Program-made: the position numbers and the translations under genes
In this document: positions 18,852-29,514 of the stretch, one piece after another
Position numbering within the stretch: the stretch's first letter is position 1
Layout: each line of letters starts with the position of its first letter
The notes under the pieces: model-generated
Told to the model about the DNA's origin: nothing
Seen by the model: the letters and a program-made list of their open reading frames with translations, nothing else
The model's database searches: none
Assembly (NCBI RefSeq): GCF_007981265.1
Contig: NZ_CP034363.1
Location: 3,348,001-3,412,000 of the forward strand
Direction: 5' to 3'
DNA from: Pantoea sp. CCBC3-3-1
Lineage (GTDB): Bacteria; Pseudomonadota; Gammaproteobacteria; Enterobacterales; Enterobacteriaceae
DNA length: 64,000 bases

Positions 18852-21137
18852 ATGAATCAGAGCCTACTGGTCACTAAACGCGATGGCCGCACCGAACGCA
18901 TCAATCTGGATAAAATCCACCGCGTGCTTGACTGGGCTGCAGAAGGACTGCAAAACGTCTCCGTCTCGCAGGTTGAACTACGTTCACATATCCAGTTCTA
19001 CGAAGGCATCAGAACCTCTGATATCCACGAAACGATCATCAAATCTGCCGCCGACCTGATCTCCCGCGACGCGCCGGATTATCAGTACATGGCCGCACGT
19101 CTGGCCATCTTCCACCTGCGTAAAAAAGCCTACGGCCAGTTTGAGCCGCCTAAGCTTTACGATCAGGTTAAGCAGATGGTCGACCTGGGTAAGTACGATC
19201 GTCATTTGCTGGAAGATTACAGCGCAGAAGAGTTCGAGCAGATGGACGGCTTTATCGACCACTGGCGCGACATGAACTTCTCTTATGCCGCCGTGAAGCA
19301 GCTGGAAGGGAAATATCTGGTACAAAACCGCGTGAGCGGTGAGATCTACGAAAGCGCGCAGTTCCTGTACATTCTGGTTGCTGCCTGCCTGTTCTCCGGC
19401 TATCCGCGTGAGACGCGTCTGGATTACGTGAAGCGTTTCTATGACGCAGTATCCACCTTTAAAATCTCACTGCCGACGCCAATCATGTCCGGCGTGCGTA
19501 CCCCTACCCGCCAGTTTAGCTCATGCGTTTTGATTGAATGCGGTGACAGCCTGGATTCCATCAATGCGACTTCCAGCGCCATTGTGAAATACGTTTCCCA
19601 GCGTGCCGGTATCGGCATCAATGCGGGTCGTATTCGTGCGCTGGGCAGCCCGATCCGGGGCGGCGAAGCTTTCCACACAGGTTGTATCCCGTTCTACAAA
19701 CATTTCCAGACCGCCGTAAAATCCTGTTCGCAGGGCGGCGTGCGCGGCGGTGCGGCGACGCTGTTCTACCCGATGTGGCATCTGGAAGTAGAAAGCCTGC
19801 TGGTGCTGAAAAACAACCGTGGCGTTGAAGGCAACCGCGTCCGCCATATGGACTACGGCGTACAGCTTAACAAACTGATGTATACCCGCCTGTTAAAAGG
19901 TGAAGATATCACGCTGTTCAGCCCGTCTGACGTGCCAGGCCTGTATGATGCGTTCTTCGCCGATCAGGCTGAGTTTGAGCGTCTGTATACCAAATATGAA
20001 AAAGACGACAGCATTCGTAAGCAGCGCGTAAAAGCGGTAGATCTGTTCTCTCTGATGATGCAGGAACGTGCTTCTACCGGTCGTATCTACATCCAGAACG
20101 TTGACCACTGCAACACCCACAGCCCGTTCGATCCGGCTATCGCGCCTGTGCGCCAGTCTAACCTGTGCCTGGAAATCGCGCTGCCGACCAAGCCGCTGAC
20201 TGATGTTAACGACGAAAACGGTGAGATTGCGCTTTGTACGCTCTCTGCGTTTAACCTTGGCGCGATTGAAAGCCTGGACGATCTGGAAGAGCTGGCAACC
20301 CTCGCCGTTCGCGCGCTGGATGCGCTGCTGGATTACCAGGATTACCCAATCCCTGCGGCAAAACGCGGCGCGATGGGCCGTCGTACCCTGGGTATAGGCG
20401 TGATCAACTACGCCTACTACCTGGCGAAGCACGGCGTACGCTACTCTGACGGCAGCGCGAACAACCTGACGCACAAGACCTTTGAAGCCATTCAGTTCTA
20501 TCTGCTGAAAGCCTCAAACGAGCTGGCAAAAGAGCAAGGCGCCTGTGCGTGGTTTAATGAAACCACCTATGCGCAGGGCATTCTGCCGATCGACACCTAT
20601 AAGAAAGATCTGGACGCGATCAGCAACGAGCCGCTGCACCTGGACTGGGAAGCGCTGCGTGAAGAGATCAAAACGCACGGCCTGCGTAACTCCACGCTTT
20701 CTGCCCTGATGCCGTCTGAAACCTCTTCGCAGATTTCAAACGCCACCAATGGGATTGAACCGCCGCGCGGTCATATCAGCATCAAAGCGTCGAAAGACGG
20801 TATCCTGCGCCAGGTAGTGCCAGAATACGAGCGCCTGAAAGAGAGCTATGAGCTGCTGTGGGATATGCCGAACAACGACGGCTACCTGCAACTGGTCGGG
20901 TTAATGCAAAAGTTCATCGACCAGGCAATTTCATCCAACACCAACTACGATCCAACGCGTTTTGCTAACGGTCGTGTGCCGATGAAACAGCTGCTGAAAG
21001 ATCTGCTGACCGCCTATAAGTTCGGGGTGAAAACGCTTTATTACCAGAACACCCGTGACGGCGCGGAAGATGCGCAGGATGACCTGGCACCTTCCATTCA
21101 GGATGATGGCTGCGAAAGCGGCGCCTGCAAGATTTAA
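18852..21137 (+). CDS. nrdA: Ribonucleoside-diphosphate reductase class Ia, alpha subunit
   Basis: NrdA (R1) is the catalytic and allosteric subunit of aerobic ribonucleotide reductase, reducing NDPs to dNDPs. The length, 761 residues, equals E. coli. The N-terminal ATP-cone (start NQSLLVTKRDGR) senses ATP/dATP. The active site contains Asn437, Cys439 and Glu441 in SNLCLEI. The C-terminal redox pair lies in CESGAC near the end and exchanges electrons with thioredoxin or glutaredoxin. The gene is followed by nrdB and yfaE on the same strand. Expression is likely governed by NrdR and DnaA sites just upstream. Confidence 0.99.
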   Translation: MNQSLLVTKRDGRTERINLDKIHRVLDWAAEGLQNVSVSQVELRSHIQFYEGIRTSDIHETIIKSAADLISRDAPDYQYMAARLAIFHLRKKAYGQFEPPKLYDQVKQMVDLGKYDRHLLEDYSAEEFEQMDGFIDHWRDMNFSYAAVKQLEGKYLVQNRVSGEIYESAQFLYILVAACLFSGYPRETRLDYVKRFYDAVSTFKISLPTPIMSGVRTPTRQFSSCVLIECGDSLDSINATSSAIVKYVSQRAGIGINAGRIRALGSPIRGGEAFHTGCIPFYKHFQTAVKSCSQGGVRGGAATLFYPMWHLEVESLLVLKNNRGVEGNRVRHMDYGVQLNKLMYTRLLKGEDITLFSPSDVPGLYDAFFADQAEFERLYTKYEKDDSIRKQRVKAVDLFSLMMQERASTGRIYIQNVDHCNTHSPFDPAIAPVRQSNLCLEIALPTKPLTDVNDENGEIALCTLSAFNLGAIESLDDLEELATLAVRALDALLDYQDYPIPAAKRGAMGRRTLGIGVINYAYYLAKHGVRYSDGSANNLTHKTFEAIQFYLLKASNELAKEQGACAWFNETTYAQGILPIDTYKKDLDAISNEPLHLDWEALREEIKTHGLRNSTLSALMPSETSSQISNATNGIEPPRGHISIKASKDGILRQVVPEYERLKESYELLWDMPNNDGYLQLVGLMQKFIDQAISSNTNYDPTRFANGRVPMKQLLKDLLTAYKFGVKTLYYQNTRDGAEDAQDDLAPSIQDDGCESGACKI

Positions 21138-21145
21138 CAATTAGC

Positions 21146-21197
21146 GGGGCGAAGCGATTCGCCCCAGCCAATGTGTCGGGCCGGGTTTACCCGGCCC
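21146..21197 (+). repeat. Two tandem hairpins in the nrdA-nrdB spacer
   Basis: Two perfect hairpins stand in the 81-base spacer: GGGGCGAA-GCGA-TTCGCCCC at 21146-21165 and GGGCCGGG-TTTA-CCCGGCCC at 21178-21197. Neither is followed by a T run, so they are not classic terminators. They may stabilise the nrdA 3' end or adjust the NrdA:NrdB ratio. Confidence 0.7.
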
Positions 21198-21218
21198 ACC
21201 CTCACTGGATTAGAATTC

Positions 21219-22349
21219 ATGGCTTACACAACGTTCTCGCAGAATAAAAACAACCAGCTGGACGAACCGATGTTCTTCGGTCAGCCGGTTAACGTCGCGC
21301 GCTACGATCAGCAAAAATACGGCATTTTCGAAAAGCTGATTGAAAAGCAGCTCTCTTTCTTCTGGCGCCCGGAAGAAGTGGACGTCTCCCGTGACCGTAT
21401 CGACTATCAGGGTCTGCCGGATCATGAGAAACACATCTTTATCAGCAACCTGAAATACCAGACGCTGCTGGATTCTATTCAGGGGCGCAGCCCGAACGTG
21501 GCGCTGCTGCCGCTGATTTCGATTCCTGAGCTGGAAACCTGGATTGAAACCTGGGCGTTCTCCGAGACGATCCACTCACGTTCCTATACCCATATTATTC
21601 GTAATATCGTTAACGATCCGGCGATCGTATTTGACGATATCGTGACCAACGAACAGATCCTTTCCCGTGCGAAAGATATTTCGGGCTACTACGACGATCT
21701 GATCGAGATGACCAACTACTGGCATCTGCTGGGTGAAGGCACGCATCAGGTTAACGGTAAAAGCGTTACGATTAATCTCCGCGCCCTGAAAAAACAGCTC
21801 TATATCTGCCTGATGAGCGTTAACGCGCTGGAAGCGATCCGCTTCTACGTCAGCTTTGCCTGTTCCTTCGCCTTCGCCGAGCGCGAACTAATGGAAGGCA
21901 ATGCGAAAATCATCAAGCTGATCGCACGCGACGAAGCGCTGCACCTGACCGGCACTCAGCATATGCTGAACCTGCTGCGCAGCGGCGAAGACGATCCGGA
22001 GATGGCGGAGATTGCTAAAGAGTGCCGTCAGGAGTGCTACGATCTGTTCGTGCTCGCCGCACAGCAGGAGAAAGAGTGGGCAGAATATCTGTTCCGTGAC
22101 GGCTCGATGATCGGCCTGAACAAAGACATCCTCTGCCAGTATATTGAGTACATTACCAATATCCGTATGCAGGCTGTCGGCCTCGATCTGCCGTTTAAAA
22201 CGCGTTCAAACCCCATCCCATGGATCAATTCCTGGCTGGTGTCTGACAACGTGCAGGTTGCTCCGCAGGAAGTCGAGGTCAGCTCTTACCTGGTGGGTCA
22301 GATTGACTCAGAAGTGGGTGAAAACGACTTCGACGACTTCCAGCTGTAA
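21219..22349 (+). CDS. nrdB: Ribonucleoside-diphosphate reductase class Ia, beta subunit
   Basis: NrdB (R2) carries the di-iron centre and tyrosyl radical that start catalysis in NrdA. The ATG at 21219 gives 376 residues starting MAYTTFSQ, the E. coli length; a longer frame to 21171 would enter the hairpin spacer. The radical tyrosine is Tyr123 counted with Met (Tyr122 in the usual numbering), in HSRSYTHI. Iron ligands are in the conserved [17 protein letters not shown] and ARDEALHL segments. The acidic C-terminal tail ENDFDDFQL is the docking peptide for NrdA. yfaE starts 2 bases after the stop. Confidence 0.98.
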   Translation: MAYTTFSQNKNNQLDEPMFFGQPVNVARYDQQKYGIFEKLIEKQLSFFWRPEEVDVSRDRIDYQGLPDHEKHIFISNLKYQTLLDSIQGRSPNVALLPLISIPELETWIETWAFSETIHSRSYTHIIRNIVNDPAIVFDDIVTNEQILSRAKDISGYYDDLIEMTNYWHLLGEGTHQVNGKSVTINLRALKKQLYICLMSVNALEAIRFYVSFACSFAFAERELMEGNAKIIKLIARDEALHLTGTQHMLNLLRSGEDDPEMAEIAKECRQECYDLFVLAAQQEKEWAEYLFRDGSMIGLNKDILCQYIEYITNIRMQAVGLDLPFKTRSNPIPWINSWLVSDNVQVAPQEVEVSSYLVGQIDSEVGENDFDDFQL

Positions 22350-22351
22350 CA

Positions 22352-22609
22352 ATGCGCCAGTTTGTTACTCTCAGCGCCTGCGGCACCCGGCTGGAGTGCG
22401 CTGAGGATCATCCCAATCTGCTCACCACGCTGGAAGCGCATCAATATCAAATTGAGTTTCAGTGTCGTGAAGGCTATTGCGGCTCCTGCCGCATACGCCT
22501 GGTGAAAGGTGAAGTCAGCTACGCGGAGAAGCCGCTGGCCTTTATTCAGCCGGGAGAGATCCTGCCGTGCTGCTGTAAGGCGAACGGCGATATCGAAGTG
22601 GATATTTAA
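22352..22609 (+). CDS. yfaE: 2Fe-2S ferredoxin YfaE for NrdB cofactor maintenance
   Basis: YfaE is a small [2Fe-2S] ferredoxin that supplies electrons for repair and assembly of the NrdB diferric-tyrosyl cofactor. The 85-residue product has the plant-type ferredoxin pattern: Cys38, Cys43 and Cys46 in QCREGYCGSC, and a fourth ligand in the CCC run at 73-75. It begins 2 bases after nrdB, so it is surely co-translated in the nrdAB-yfaE operon. Confidence 0.96.
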   Translation: MRQFVTLSACGTRLECAEDHPNLLTTLEAHQYQIEFQCREGYCGSCRIRLVKGEVSYAEKPLAFIQPGEILPCCCKANGDIEVDI

Positions 22610-22645
22610 AAAAAGGCACTTTATTTTTCAATAACGTGCCTTTTG
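22608..22645. terminator. Bidirectional terminator between yfaE and yfaY
   Basis: The arms AAAAGGCAC (22611-22619) and GTGCCTTTT (22636-22644) enclose an AT-rich loop. The minus strand ends in a long T run and the plus strand in TTTTGCTTT. The structure separates two converging genes. Confidence 0.8.
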
Positions 22646-22659
22646 CTTTACAGCCCTTT

Positions 22660-23856
22660 TCAGCCGCGCAATGTCTCAACCACATCAATCCAGCCGTGGC
22701 CGCCTGAAATTTCCAGGCCATCCATCCAGCGCCTGAGCATATTCAGCGCCATCATCGCTACCACGTCCTGGCGGGCTTTTAAGCCGTGGCGGTTGACGTT
22801 GAACTTCACTTTTTGTCCCCAGCTTCCGCCCGGCGTATGTAAGGCAATATTCAGATGCTCGTCCTGGATGCTGCCGACCGCCAGCGCCAGCTCGCTCTGG
22901 CTGGTTTGCGCAAGTGACTGGCTACGGGCGACCAGCTCTGCCAGCGTTTCTTCACTGGCTGGCAGCACGCTTCCCGCAGCCAGCGGCGCTTCTGCCGACG
23001 CCAGCTGCCAGTGCAGCAGTCCGGCAGTAAACTGTTCGCTGATGGCCAGCTGGTAGCCCGCTTCTTTTAGCCGACGTGACAGCTGAGCGGGCAGCCCTTC
23101 AGTGCCTTCAAAAATAGTACTTTCACCAGCAATTTCCCGCACCTGCTGCCAGAACTGCTCCATCTCGGGCAGCTTAGAGGCCGGGCCGTTCAGCTTCAGT
23201 TCTATAATCGGCATTGAGGCGCGATAGCCCATCACCACGCCTTCAGGCAGCGGCAACGGCTCAATTTCCGAGGCCAGATCGCTTTCGCCCCGGCCAAAAG
23301 TGGTCAGGCGCAAACAGACCGGCGGATCTGATACCGGGAAGCGCGCTTTAAGGCGAGGAAGAATTTGCTGTTCAACCATCACTTTATATTCAGACGGCAC
23401 GCCAGGCGTAAAGAATATCCAGCAGCGGTTCAGCTTGAGCGCAAAGCCGCAAGCGGTGCCCACCGGGTTATCCAGCATTTCTGCGCCGCGCGGAATTTCC
23501 GCCTGTTTACGATTGCTGTCCGCCATTTTTCGCCCGCGCCCGGCGAAGAAGGCTTCCATTTTCGCCAGCCACGCTTCGTGCATCACCAGCTCAACGCCTG
23601 CTGCCATCGCCGCAGCCTGCGCGCTTAAATCATCACTGGTTGGACCCAACCCGCCGTTCACGATCAATACATCAGCAATTTTGCTGCGTTCAGTGAGCAC
23701 CGTCACCAGTTCGTTGATGTCATCGCCGACTGTCTGTCGACTGGTCATCGGCAATCCGTGCTGGAACAACACCTCAGCCAGCCACGCGGCATTGGTATCG
23801 ACAATCTGTCCATGCAGTACTTCATCGCCGGTGGCGAGCATTTCCACTCTGATCAT
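22660..23856 (-). CDS. yfaY: CinA-like protein YfaY
   Basis: The 398-residue protein (E. coli YfaY about 400) has an N-terminal MoaB/Mog-like domain (CinA N-domain). Motifs are MLATGDEVLHGQIVDTN, VNGGLGPTSDD and FFTPGVPSEY. A degenerate C-terminal CinA domain follows. Related CinA proteins act as ADP-ribose pyrophosphatase and nicotinamide mononucleotide deamidase. YfaY has a degenerate deamidase half, so its exact role is not established. In the C-domain the usual SxTGG motif reads SEQFTAG, consistent with loss of that activity. It converges on the nrd operon and shares its terminator. Confidence 0.92.
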   Translation of the reverse strand: MIRVEMLATGDEVLHGQIVDTNAAWLAEVLFQHGLPMTSRQTVGDDINELVTVLTERSKIADVLIVNGGLGPTSDDLSAQAAAMAAGVELVMHEAWLAKMEAFFAGRGRKMADSNRKQAEIPRGAEMLDNPVGTACGFALKLNRCWIFFTPGVPSEYKVMVEQQILPRLKARFPVSDPPVCLRLTTFGRGESDLASEIEPLPLPEGVVMGYRASMPIIELKLNGPASKLPEMEQFWQQVREIAGESTIFEGTEGLPAQLSRRLKEAGYQLAISEQFTAGLLHWQLASAEAPLAAGSVLPASEETLAELVARSQSLAQTSQSELALAVGSIQDEHLNIALHTPGGSWGQKVKFNVNRHGLKARQDVVAMMALNMLRRWMDGLEISGGHGWIDVVETLRG

Positions 23857-24075
23857 TTTGTTCTCCGGGTCGTTCAGTATTCGTTAACTGTATGAAGCCT
23901 GGGGAATAAACACAATGTCATTTTGCCGTTGCGTTTGTTTTGGGTATGGCAGCGATAGCCAGCACCAGATTGCTGAGGTCGCCGGTTCACGGGCAAACTA
24001 GCGGCATACAATAGCTTGTACCAATTAAAAACAGATTTTTAATAATAAAACCCCACTCATGCAGAGAGATTTCCC

Positions 24076-25515
24076 ATGACAAAAAAAGGACTCACCACCG
24101 CTTCCGGCGCGCCCGTTGCCCATAATAATAATGTGATGACCGCAGGTCGCCGTGGGCCAATGCTGTTGCAGGATGTCTGGTTTTTGGAGAAGCTGGCCCA
24201 CTTCGATCGCGAAGTGATCCCCGAGCGTCGCATGCACGCCAAAGGATCCGGCGCTTACGGCACCTTCACCGTAACCAAAGATATTACCCGCTTCAGCCGG
24301 GCCAAAATCTTTTCTGAGGTGGGGAAAAAAACCGATCTGTTTATGCGCTTTTCCACCGTGGCCGGCGAGCGCGGCGGTGCGGATGCCGAGCGCGATATCC
24401 GCGGCTTCTCAATGAAGTTCTATACCGAAGAAGGCAACTGGGATTTGGTAGGCAACAACACCCCGGTGTTTTATCTGCGCGATCCGTTAAAGTTCCCGGA
24501 TCTTAACCACGTCGTTAAGCGCGATCCTCGCACGAACCTGCGTAATCCCACCTATAAATGGGATTTCTTTTCGCAGCTGCCTGAATCCCTGCACCAGCTA
24601 ACCATCGACTTCAGCGATCGTGGCCTGCCCACTTCCTATCGCCATATCCATGGCTTTGGCAGCCACACCTACAGCTTTATCAATGACCAGCAGGAACGCT
24701 TTTGGGTGAAATTCCATATGCGTTGCGAACAGGGCATTGAGAACCTGATGGATGATGAAGCCGCGCTGCTGATTGGTCGCGATCGTGAAAGCTCGCAGCG
24801 CGATCTGTTTGACGCTATTGAACAGGGTAATTTCCCGCGCTGGAAATTCTTTGTGCAAATTATGCCTGAAGCGGAAGCCTCAGCGACGCCCTATAACCCG
24901 TTTGACCTGACCAAAGTCTGGCCGCACGCCGACTATCCGCTGATTGAAGTGGGTGAATTTGAGCTAAATCGTAACCCGGACAACTATTTTGCTGAAGTAG
25001 AACAGGTGGCGATGAGTCCGGCAAACGTGGTGCCCGGCATTGGTTTCTCGCCCGACCGCATGTTGCAGGGGCGTCTGTTCTCTTATGGTGATGCGCATCG
25101 TTACCGTCTGGGCGTCAACCATCATCAGATCCCGGTTAACGCGCCGAAATGCCCGTTCCATAACTATCATCGCGACGGCGCAATGCGCGTCGACGGCAAC
25201 AGCGGCAATGGTGCGACTTATGAACCGAACAGCTTCCATGTTTTTCAGGAACAGCCGGATTTTAGCGAGCCGCCGCTGTCACTCGAAGGCGCGGCCGACC
25301 ACTGGAACCATCGTGAAGATGACGACTATTTCTCCCAGCCTCGCGCCCTGTTTAACCTGCTTGGCGAAGAGGAGCACCAGCGCATGTTCAAACGAATTGC
25401 CGGTGAGCTGATTCAGATCCCGGAATTCATCCAGCAGCGCCAGCTTGCGCTTTTCTATCAGGTGGATCCGGCTTACGGCGCGGGCGTTGAAGAAGCGTTG
25501 AAACAAGCGAAATAA
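24076..25515 (+). CDS. katA: Monofunctional heme catalase, small-subunit type (KatA-like)
   Basis: This catalase dismutates hydrogen peroxide to water and oxygen. At 479 residues and with no C-terminal flavodoxin-like domain, it is a small-subunit catalase of the KatA type, not the large KatE type. The distal heme histidine is His54 in [12 protein letters not shown]. The distal Asn lies in [14 protein letters not shown]. The proximal heme ligand is Tyr337 in [19 protein letters not shown]-binding type residues in [10 protein letters not shown] are present. E. coli has no catalase at this locus. A GAGAG ribosome site precedes the ATG. The gene converges on menE and ends in its own terminator. 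Confidence 0.95.
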   Translation: MTKKGLTTASGAPVAHNNNVMTAGRRGPMLLQDVWFLEKLAHFDREVIPERRMHAKGSGAYGTFTVTKDITRFSRAKIFSEVGKKTDLFMRFSTVAGERGGADAERDIRGFSMKFYTEEGNWDLVGNNTPVFYLRDPLKFPDLNHVVKRDPRTNLRNPTYKWDFFSQLPESLHQLTIDFSDRGLPTSYRHIHGFGSHTYSFINDQQERFWVKFHMRCEQGIENLMDDEAALLIGRDRESSQRDLFDAIEQGNFPRWKFFVQIMPEAEASATPYNPFDLTKVWPHADYPLIEVGEFELNRNPDNYFAEVEQVAMSPANVVPGIGFSPDRMLQGRLFSYGDAHRYRLGVNHHQIPVNAPKCPFHNYHRDGAMRVDGNSGNGATYEPNSFHVFQEQPDFSEPPLSLEGAADHWNHREDDDYFSQPRALFNLLGEEEHQRMFKRIAGELIQIPEFIQQRQLALFYQVDPAYGAGVEEALKQAK

Positions 25516-25523
25516 TCAGATCC

Positions 25524-25544
25524 GGGCGGATTACCGCCCTTTTT
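25524..25544 (+). terminator. Catalase gene terminator, overlapping the menE stop
   Basis: GGGCGG-ATTA-CCGCCC followed by five T lies 9 bases after the catalase stop. The menE stop codon (25531-25533, minus strand) is inside the hairpin. Confidence 0.85.
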
Positions 25545-26931
25545 CCTGCTGCGCTACCCAATTTATCAACTGTCGGCGGGAAATCTTAATACCACCGCTG
25601 TCCAGCTCCGGTAGCAGATACCACCTTACCGGCCGCTGGAAACCCGCCAGCCTGGGCGCCGCCCAGGCTTCTAAAGCGCTTAACGACAGTTCAGGCTTTA
25701 TCGCTACCAGCGCGACCGGCCGATGACCATATTCTTCGTCCTCTTTCGGCACAATAAATACCTGATCAACAGCGGGATGCGCTGCCAGCACCGCTTCCAC
25801 CTGCTCTGGCTGAATGCCTTCGCCCGCGGAAAAAAACTGGTTGTCCAGCCTGCCGGTCAGCTGAAGTTCACCTGCCACCCAGTGGCCACCATCACGAGTA
25901 TGAAACCAGCCGTCCTCATCCACCAACGGCAGCAGCTCGCCATTTTGCCAGTAGCCACAGGCCAGCGCGGCCGACTGGAGCTGCACCTCGCCCGCCACCA
26001 GCCTGATGCGATGCCCTGCCAACGCCGTCCCCACGCCGACAGTTGCGCTGGCACGCTTAGCCGCGATGGTTGAGGCGGTTTCCGTCATGCCATAGCCACA
26101 CCAGCAGGCAATGCCCTGCGCTTCTGCCTGCTGGGTAAGCGCTGGGGAAATGGCCGCACCGCCTAACAAAACCGTGCGCAGCTGTGTCGGGAGAGGTTGT
26201 TGCAACAAGCGCCAGAGCTGGGTCGGTACCAATGACGCAAAGCTGCACCGCGCCAGCGAGGCTGACAGCGTTGCGCCATCTGTCAGCGCCAGCCCGCCGC
26301 CAACGCTCAGCCAGCGCCAGAGGATCCCCTGACCTGAAACGTGATACAGCGGTAGCGAAAGCAGCCAGCTGTCCGCTGCGGTAAAACCCATCTTTTCTAC
26401 CACGCCCTGCGCGCTGGCCAGATGCGCTTTTAAAGTATGGGCCGCTGCTTTTGGCCGCCCGGATGAGCCGGAGGTCAGCGTCAGCGTGGCGATAGTCTCC
26501 ACCTGCCACTCATGCCTGACCGTTCCGCTTCGCGGCTGGCGCTGTAAGGCGGCTATCCCGGCAGGCGGATCGCCTTTTAACGTCAGGGCAAAATCGATAT
26601 TCAATGAAGGCAGAAAATCTGTCTGGCTGGCAGGAAGCTGGGGATTTAGCGGCAGCAGGCGAGCCCCACACTGCAACAAGGCAAGATACGCCAGTACGGC
26701 CTGCTCGCTGCTGTCTGCCTGTAGCACCACGCCACAGCCAGCATGAATGCCCTGACGGATAAAGCCTGCGGCGAGCTCGTCAATTTGCCGCGTCAGCTGC
26801 GACCAGCTAAGTGTACGCTGGCCTTGTCGGAGCGCACATGCTTCCGCTCTCTGCCGTGCCCAGTGCCGCCATGGCCAGTCACTAAATGTTCGCATTTGGG
26901 TTTCTGATAAACCGTTATTCAGCGCTGCCAT
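25531..26931 (-). CDS. menE: o-Succinylbenzoate--CoA ligase MenE
   Basis: MenE activates o-succinylbenzoate to its CoA thioester with ATP in menaquinone synthesis. It is an acyl-adenylating enzyme with the P-loop [13 protein letters not shown], the adenylate motif GYGMTETAS, and the hinge and C-terminal part [21 protein letters not shown] use the ATG at 26931 (466 residues), which has GGTGA upstream and overlaps the menC stop by 13 bases. E. coli MenE begins at the residues matching the ATG at 26895 (454 residues, MRTFSDWPW), which is an equally possible start. It is the last gene of the men operon; its stop lies in the catalase terminator. Confidence 0.95.
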   Translation of the reverse strand: MAALNNGLSETQMRTFSDWPWRHWARQRAEACALRQGQRTLSWSQLTRQIDELAAGFIRQGIHAGCGVVLQADSSEQAVLAYLALLQCGARLLPLNPQLPASQTDFLPSLNIDFALTLKGDPPAGIAALQRQPRSGTVRHEWQVETIATLTLTSGSSGRPKAAAHTLKAHLASAQGVVEKMGFTAADSWLLSLPLYHVSGQGILWRWLSVGGGLALTDGATLSASLARCSFASLVPTQLWRLLQQPLPTQLRTVLLGGAAISPALTQQAEAQGIACWCGYGMTETASTIAAKRASATVGVGTALAGHRIRLVAGEVQLQSAALACGYWQNGELLPLVDEDGWFHTRDGGHWVAGELQLTGRLDNQFFSAGEGIQPEQVEAVLAAHPAVDQVFIVPKEDEEYGHRPVALVAIKPELSLSALEAWAAPRLAGFQRPVRWYLLPELDSGGIKISRRQLINWVAQQEKGR

Positions 26932-27887
26932 ACTGTCACCAAATCGTCTGCCGTTAGCAGCGGCAAAGAAGAGTGCGGCCAGCGGCGAACCAGCTGCTGC
27001 TGCATCAGCGCCAGCGTATCCAGGCCGGGCGTGACGCCAGGCGTTAGCCATTCAGCCACGCGCGCCAGCTGCGTCAGGCCAAGGCTGGACTCCACCGACG
27101 AGCTGATGACTGCCGTCAGGCCTGCACGTTGTGCTTCAGCAATCAGCGTGCGTACCTGACTCAGGCTGCCGGTTAACATCGGTTTAATCACCACTGCACG
27201 CAGATGCGGTTCAGCGAGGGGCAAAAAATTTGCTTCACGTACGCTTTCATCCCACGCAAGCGCCAGGCCGGTTTCCCGGGCAAAAGTTCTGGATTCCTGC
27301 TGCGTGCGGCAAGGTTCTTCAATAAACGCAATGCGTGAACGCAGCCGTTCGGGTACTTTGCGGGCAAACTGATGTGCTTTCTCCAGGCTCCACTGCCGGT
27401 TGGCATCCAGCCGTAAGGTCAGGGTCGGTAACGCTTCCAGCAGCAATGCGGCGATCATGCCGTCACGCACCGGTTCATACAGGCCCACCTTCATTTTTGC
27501 TACTGGTGCTGACTGCTGAGAGAGCTGGCTGAACAGTTCATCGGGATCGCCCACGCAAAGCGTCGCGCTCTGATAGTTCCCCGCCTCAGGCAGTTCATCG
27601 TTCAGCTCGGCCAACGCGCAGCTCACCCCAAATGCGACCGACGGGAGCGGGCTTTCAGCCGGATTTTCTCCGTTACACCAGCTTTCCAGCCAGCAGGTCG
27701 CCGCCGCCAGCGCAGCGTCCGGCGTTTCCTGGCTGAATCCGGGGAGCGGCGCAATCTCACCCCACCCGACGGCCCCGTGGTCATTCAGCCTGACCAGCCA
27801 GCCACAGCGCGTTGTTACCCGACGATCGCGCAGTACCGTCCCGGCCGCCAAAGGTATGTTGTAACTAAGAAGCGTAGCCTGGCGCAT
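26919..27887 (-). CDS. menC: o-Succinylbenzoate synthase MenC
   Basis: MenC dehydrates SHCHC to o-succinylbenzoate. It is an enolase-superfamily barrel of 322 residues (E. coli 320). The catalytic lysines are in [10 protein letters not shown] and [10 protein letters not shown]. The metal ligands are the Asp of LRLDANRQW, the Glu of FIEEPC and the Asp of ALAWDES. Its ATG shares one base with the menB stop (TAATG), showing translational coupling. Confidence 0.96.
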   Translation of the reverse strand: MRQATLLSYNIPLAAGTVLRDRRVTTRCGWLVRLNDHGAVGWGEIAPLPGFSQETPDAALAAATCWLESWCNGENPAESPLPSVAFGVSCALAELNDELPEAGNYQSATLCVGDPDELFSQLSQQSAPVAKMKVGLYEPVRDGMIAALLLEALPTLTLRLDANRQWSLEKAHQFARKVPERLRSRIAFIEEPCRTQQESRTFARETGLALAWDESVREANFLPLAEPHLRAVVIKPMLTGSLSQVRTLIAEAQRAGLTAVISSSVESSLGLTQLARVAEWLTPGVTPGLDTLALMQQQLVRRWPHSSLPLLTADDLVTVWQR

Positions 27888-28744
27888 TATGGATTACGCT
27901 TAAATCGACTGAAGTCGGGCTGGCGCTTCTGATTAAACGCATTACGTCCTTCCTGGCCCTCTTCAGTCATATAAAACAGCATGGTGGCGTTACCGGCCAG
28001 TTCCTGCAAGCCTGCCTGGCCATCACAGTCGGCATTCAGCGCGGCTTTCAAACAGCGCAGCGCCATCGGACTGTTTTGCAGCATCTCGCGGCACCAGCAC
28101 ACCGTCTCTTTTTCCAGTTCGGCCAGCGGGACAACGGTATTGACCAGCCCCATATCCAGCGCCTGCTGAGCGTTGTACATCCGGCACAAGAACCAGATTT
28201 CGCGGGCTTTTTTCTGCCCGACGATGCGCGCCATATACGCCGCTCCCCAGCCGCCATCAAAAGAACCGACTTTTGGCCCGGTCTGGCCGAACTGCGCGTT
28301 ATCAGCAGCAATGGTCAGATCGCACATCATATGCAGCACGTGCCCGCCGCCCACCGCATAACCCGCCACCATTGCCACAATCGGTTTAGGACAGGTGCGG
28401 ATTTGCCGCTGGAAATCCAGCACGTTGAGATGATGAACGCCAGACTCGTCACGGTAACCGCCATAGTCGCCGCGAATTTTCTGATCGCCTCCGGCACAAA
28501 AAGCCTCGCTGCCTTCGCCGGTCAGGATAATTACGCCAATCTGTTCATCGTGGCGGGCATCGTTTAGCGCCAGCAGCATCTCCTTCACCGTCTGCGGCCG
28601 AAAGGCATTACGCACCTGCGGACGGTTGATGGTAATTTTGGCGATGCCGTCCAGCGATTTATGAAAACGTATATCGCTGAAACCGGCATCACACGCCTGC
28701 CATTCTACTGGCGCATAAAGGGTCGCTTCATCGGGATAGATCAT
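27887..28744 (-). CDS. menB: 1,4-Dihydroxy-2-naphthoyl-CoA synthase MenB
   Basis: MenB closes the second ring of naphthoquinone by converting o-succinylbenzoyl-CoA to DHNA-CoA. The 285 residues (same as E. coli) form a crotonase fold. The oxyanion-hole and substrate-loop segments are [29 protein letters not shown] and [14 protein letters not shown]. The ATG overlaps the menH stop as ATGA. Confidence 0.98.
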   Translation of the reverse strand: MIYPDEATLYAPVEWQACDAGFSDIRFHKSLDGIAKITINRPQVRNAFRPQTVKEMLLALNDARHDEQIGVIILTGEGSEAFCAGGDQKIRGDYGGYRDESGVHHLNVLDFQRQIRTCPKPIVAMVAGYAVGGGHVLHMMCDLTIAADNAQFGQTGPKVGSFDGGWGAAYMARIVGQKKAREIWFLCRMYNAQQALDMGLVNTVVPLAELEKETVCWCREMLQNSPMALRCLKAALNADCDGQAGLQELAGNATMLFYMTEEGQEGRNAFNQKRQPDFSRFKRNP

Positions 28745-29514
28745 GTTGATTCCTCAAGAGAGAGTTTCTGTGCCAGCAGCCGGCCAAAGGCGCCTGGATT
28801 AGCGCGATGCGCGTTATGACCCGCGGCAGGAATCGCGTCGCAGGGCAAGGCAGCCTGTCGGGCGAGCTGGCTAAACTTCGCGTCCTGCTCGCCGCATAGC
28901 GAATAAACCGGACAAGGCAGCCGCTGTAGTTCAGGCAGTAAATTGGGTTGCTTCGCCAGCGAGGTCGCCAGCAGCATGGAAGCCAGCGCCTGCGGATGAT
29001 TATGGCTGCGCAGTGAAATCAGCTGCTGCCGCTGCGCTGCGCTGAGATCGGCAAAGACCGGCTGCCGATACCATTCGTCCAGCGTCTGGTGCAGCGGCTG
29101 CTGGCAAAAGCGTGTCGCCCAGCGCCGATCCGCCGCCAGCCTGTGCGCTCTGTCGTCTGCGTTCAGGCCGTGGTGGGCGCTTTCTACCACCAGTCCGGCC
29201 AGTTCGGCTCCGCTGTGGCGGCAGGCATGAAACATGGCGATGCGCCCTCCGAGTGAATAACCGATCAGCCAGTAACGCCGGATGCGATGATGATGCAGCG
29301 TGGCAGTCAGTCGGGCTGAAAGCTGGTCAAAATCGCTAATCTGCTGCGCACGGGAACCGCCGTGGCCTGGGAGATCGATGCTGAGCTGCGGCCAGTCGCT
29401 GAACCCGGACTGAACAGGCAGCCAGTCCGCGCTGCTGCCCAAAAAGCCATGCAGCCAGACCAAAACCGGTCGGCTGCTGTGATGAGATCCCTGCCAGTGA
29501 GCATGCAAAATCAT
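28741..29514 (-). CDS. menH: SHCHC synthase MenH
   Basis: MenH eliminates pyruvate from SEPHCHC to give SHCHC. It is an alpha/beta-hydrolase of 257 residues from the ATG at 29514. That ATG overlaps the menD stop (ATGA) and matches the E. coli start MILHA; a longer frame upstream would lie within menD. The nucleophile is Ser87 in GYSLGG. The acid Asp is in CGEQDAKF and the catalytic His in [11 protein letters not shown]. The oxyanion region is WLHGFLGSS. Confidence 0.96.
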   Translation of the reverse strand: MILHAHWQGSHHSSRPVLVWLHGFLGSSADWLPVQSGFSDWPQLSIDLPGHGGSRAQQISDFDQLSARLTATLHHHRIRRYWLIGYSLGGRIAMFHACRHSGAELAGLVVESAHHGLNADDRAHRLAADRRWATRFCQQPLHQTLDEWYRQPVFADLSAAQRQQLISLRSHNHPQALASMLLATSLAKQPNLLPELQRLPCPVYSLCGEQDAKFSQLARQAALPCDAIPAAGHNAHRANPGAFGRLLAQKLSLEEST

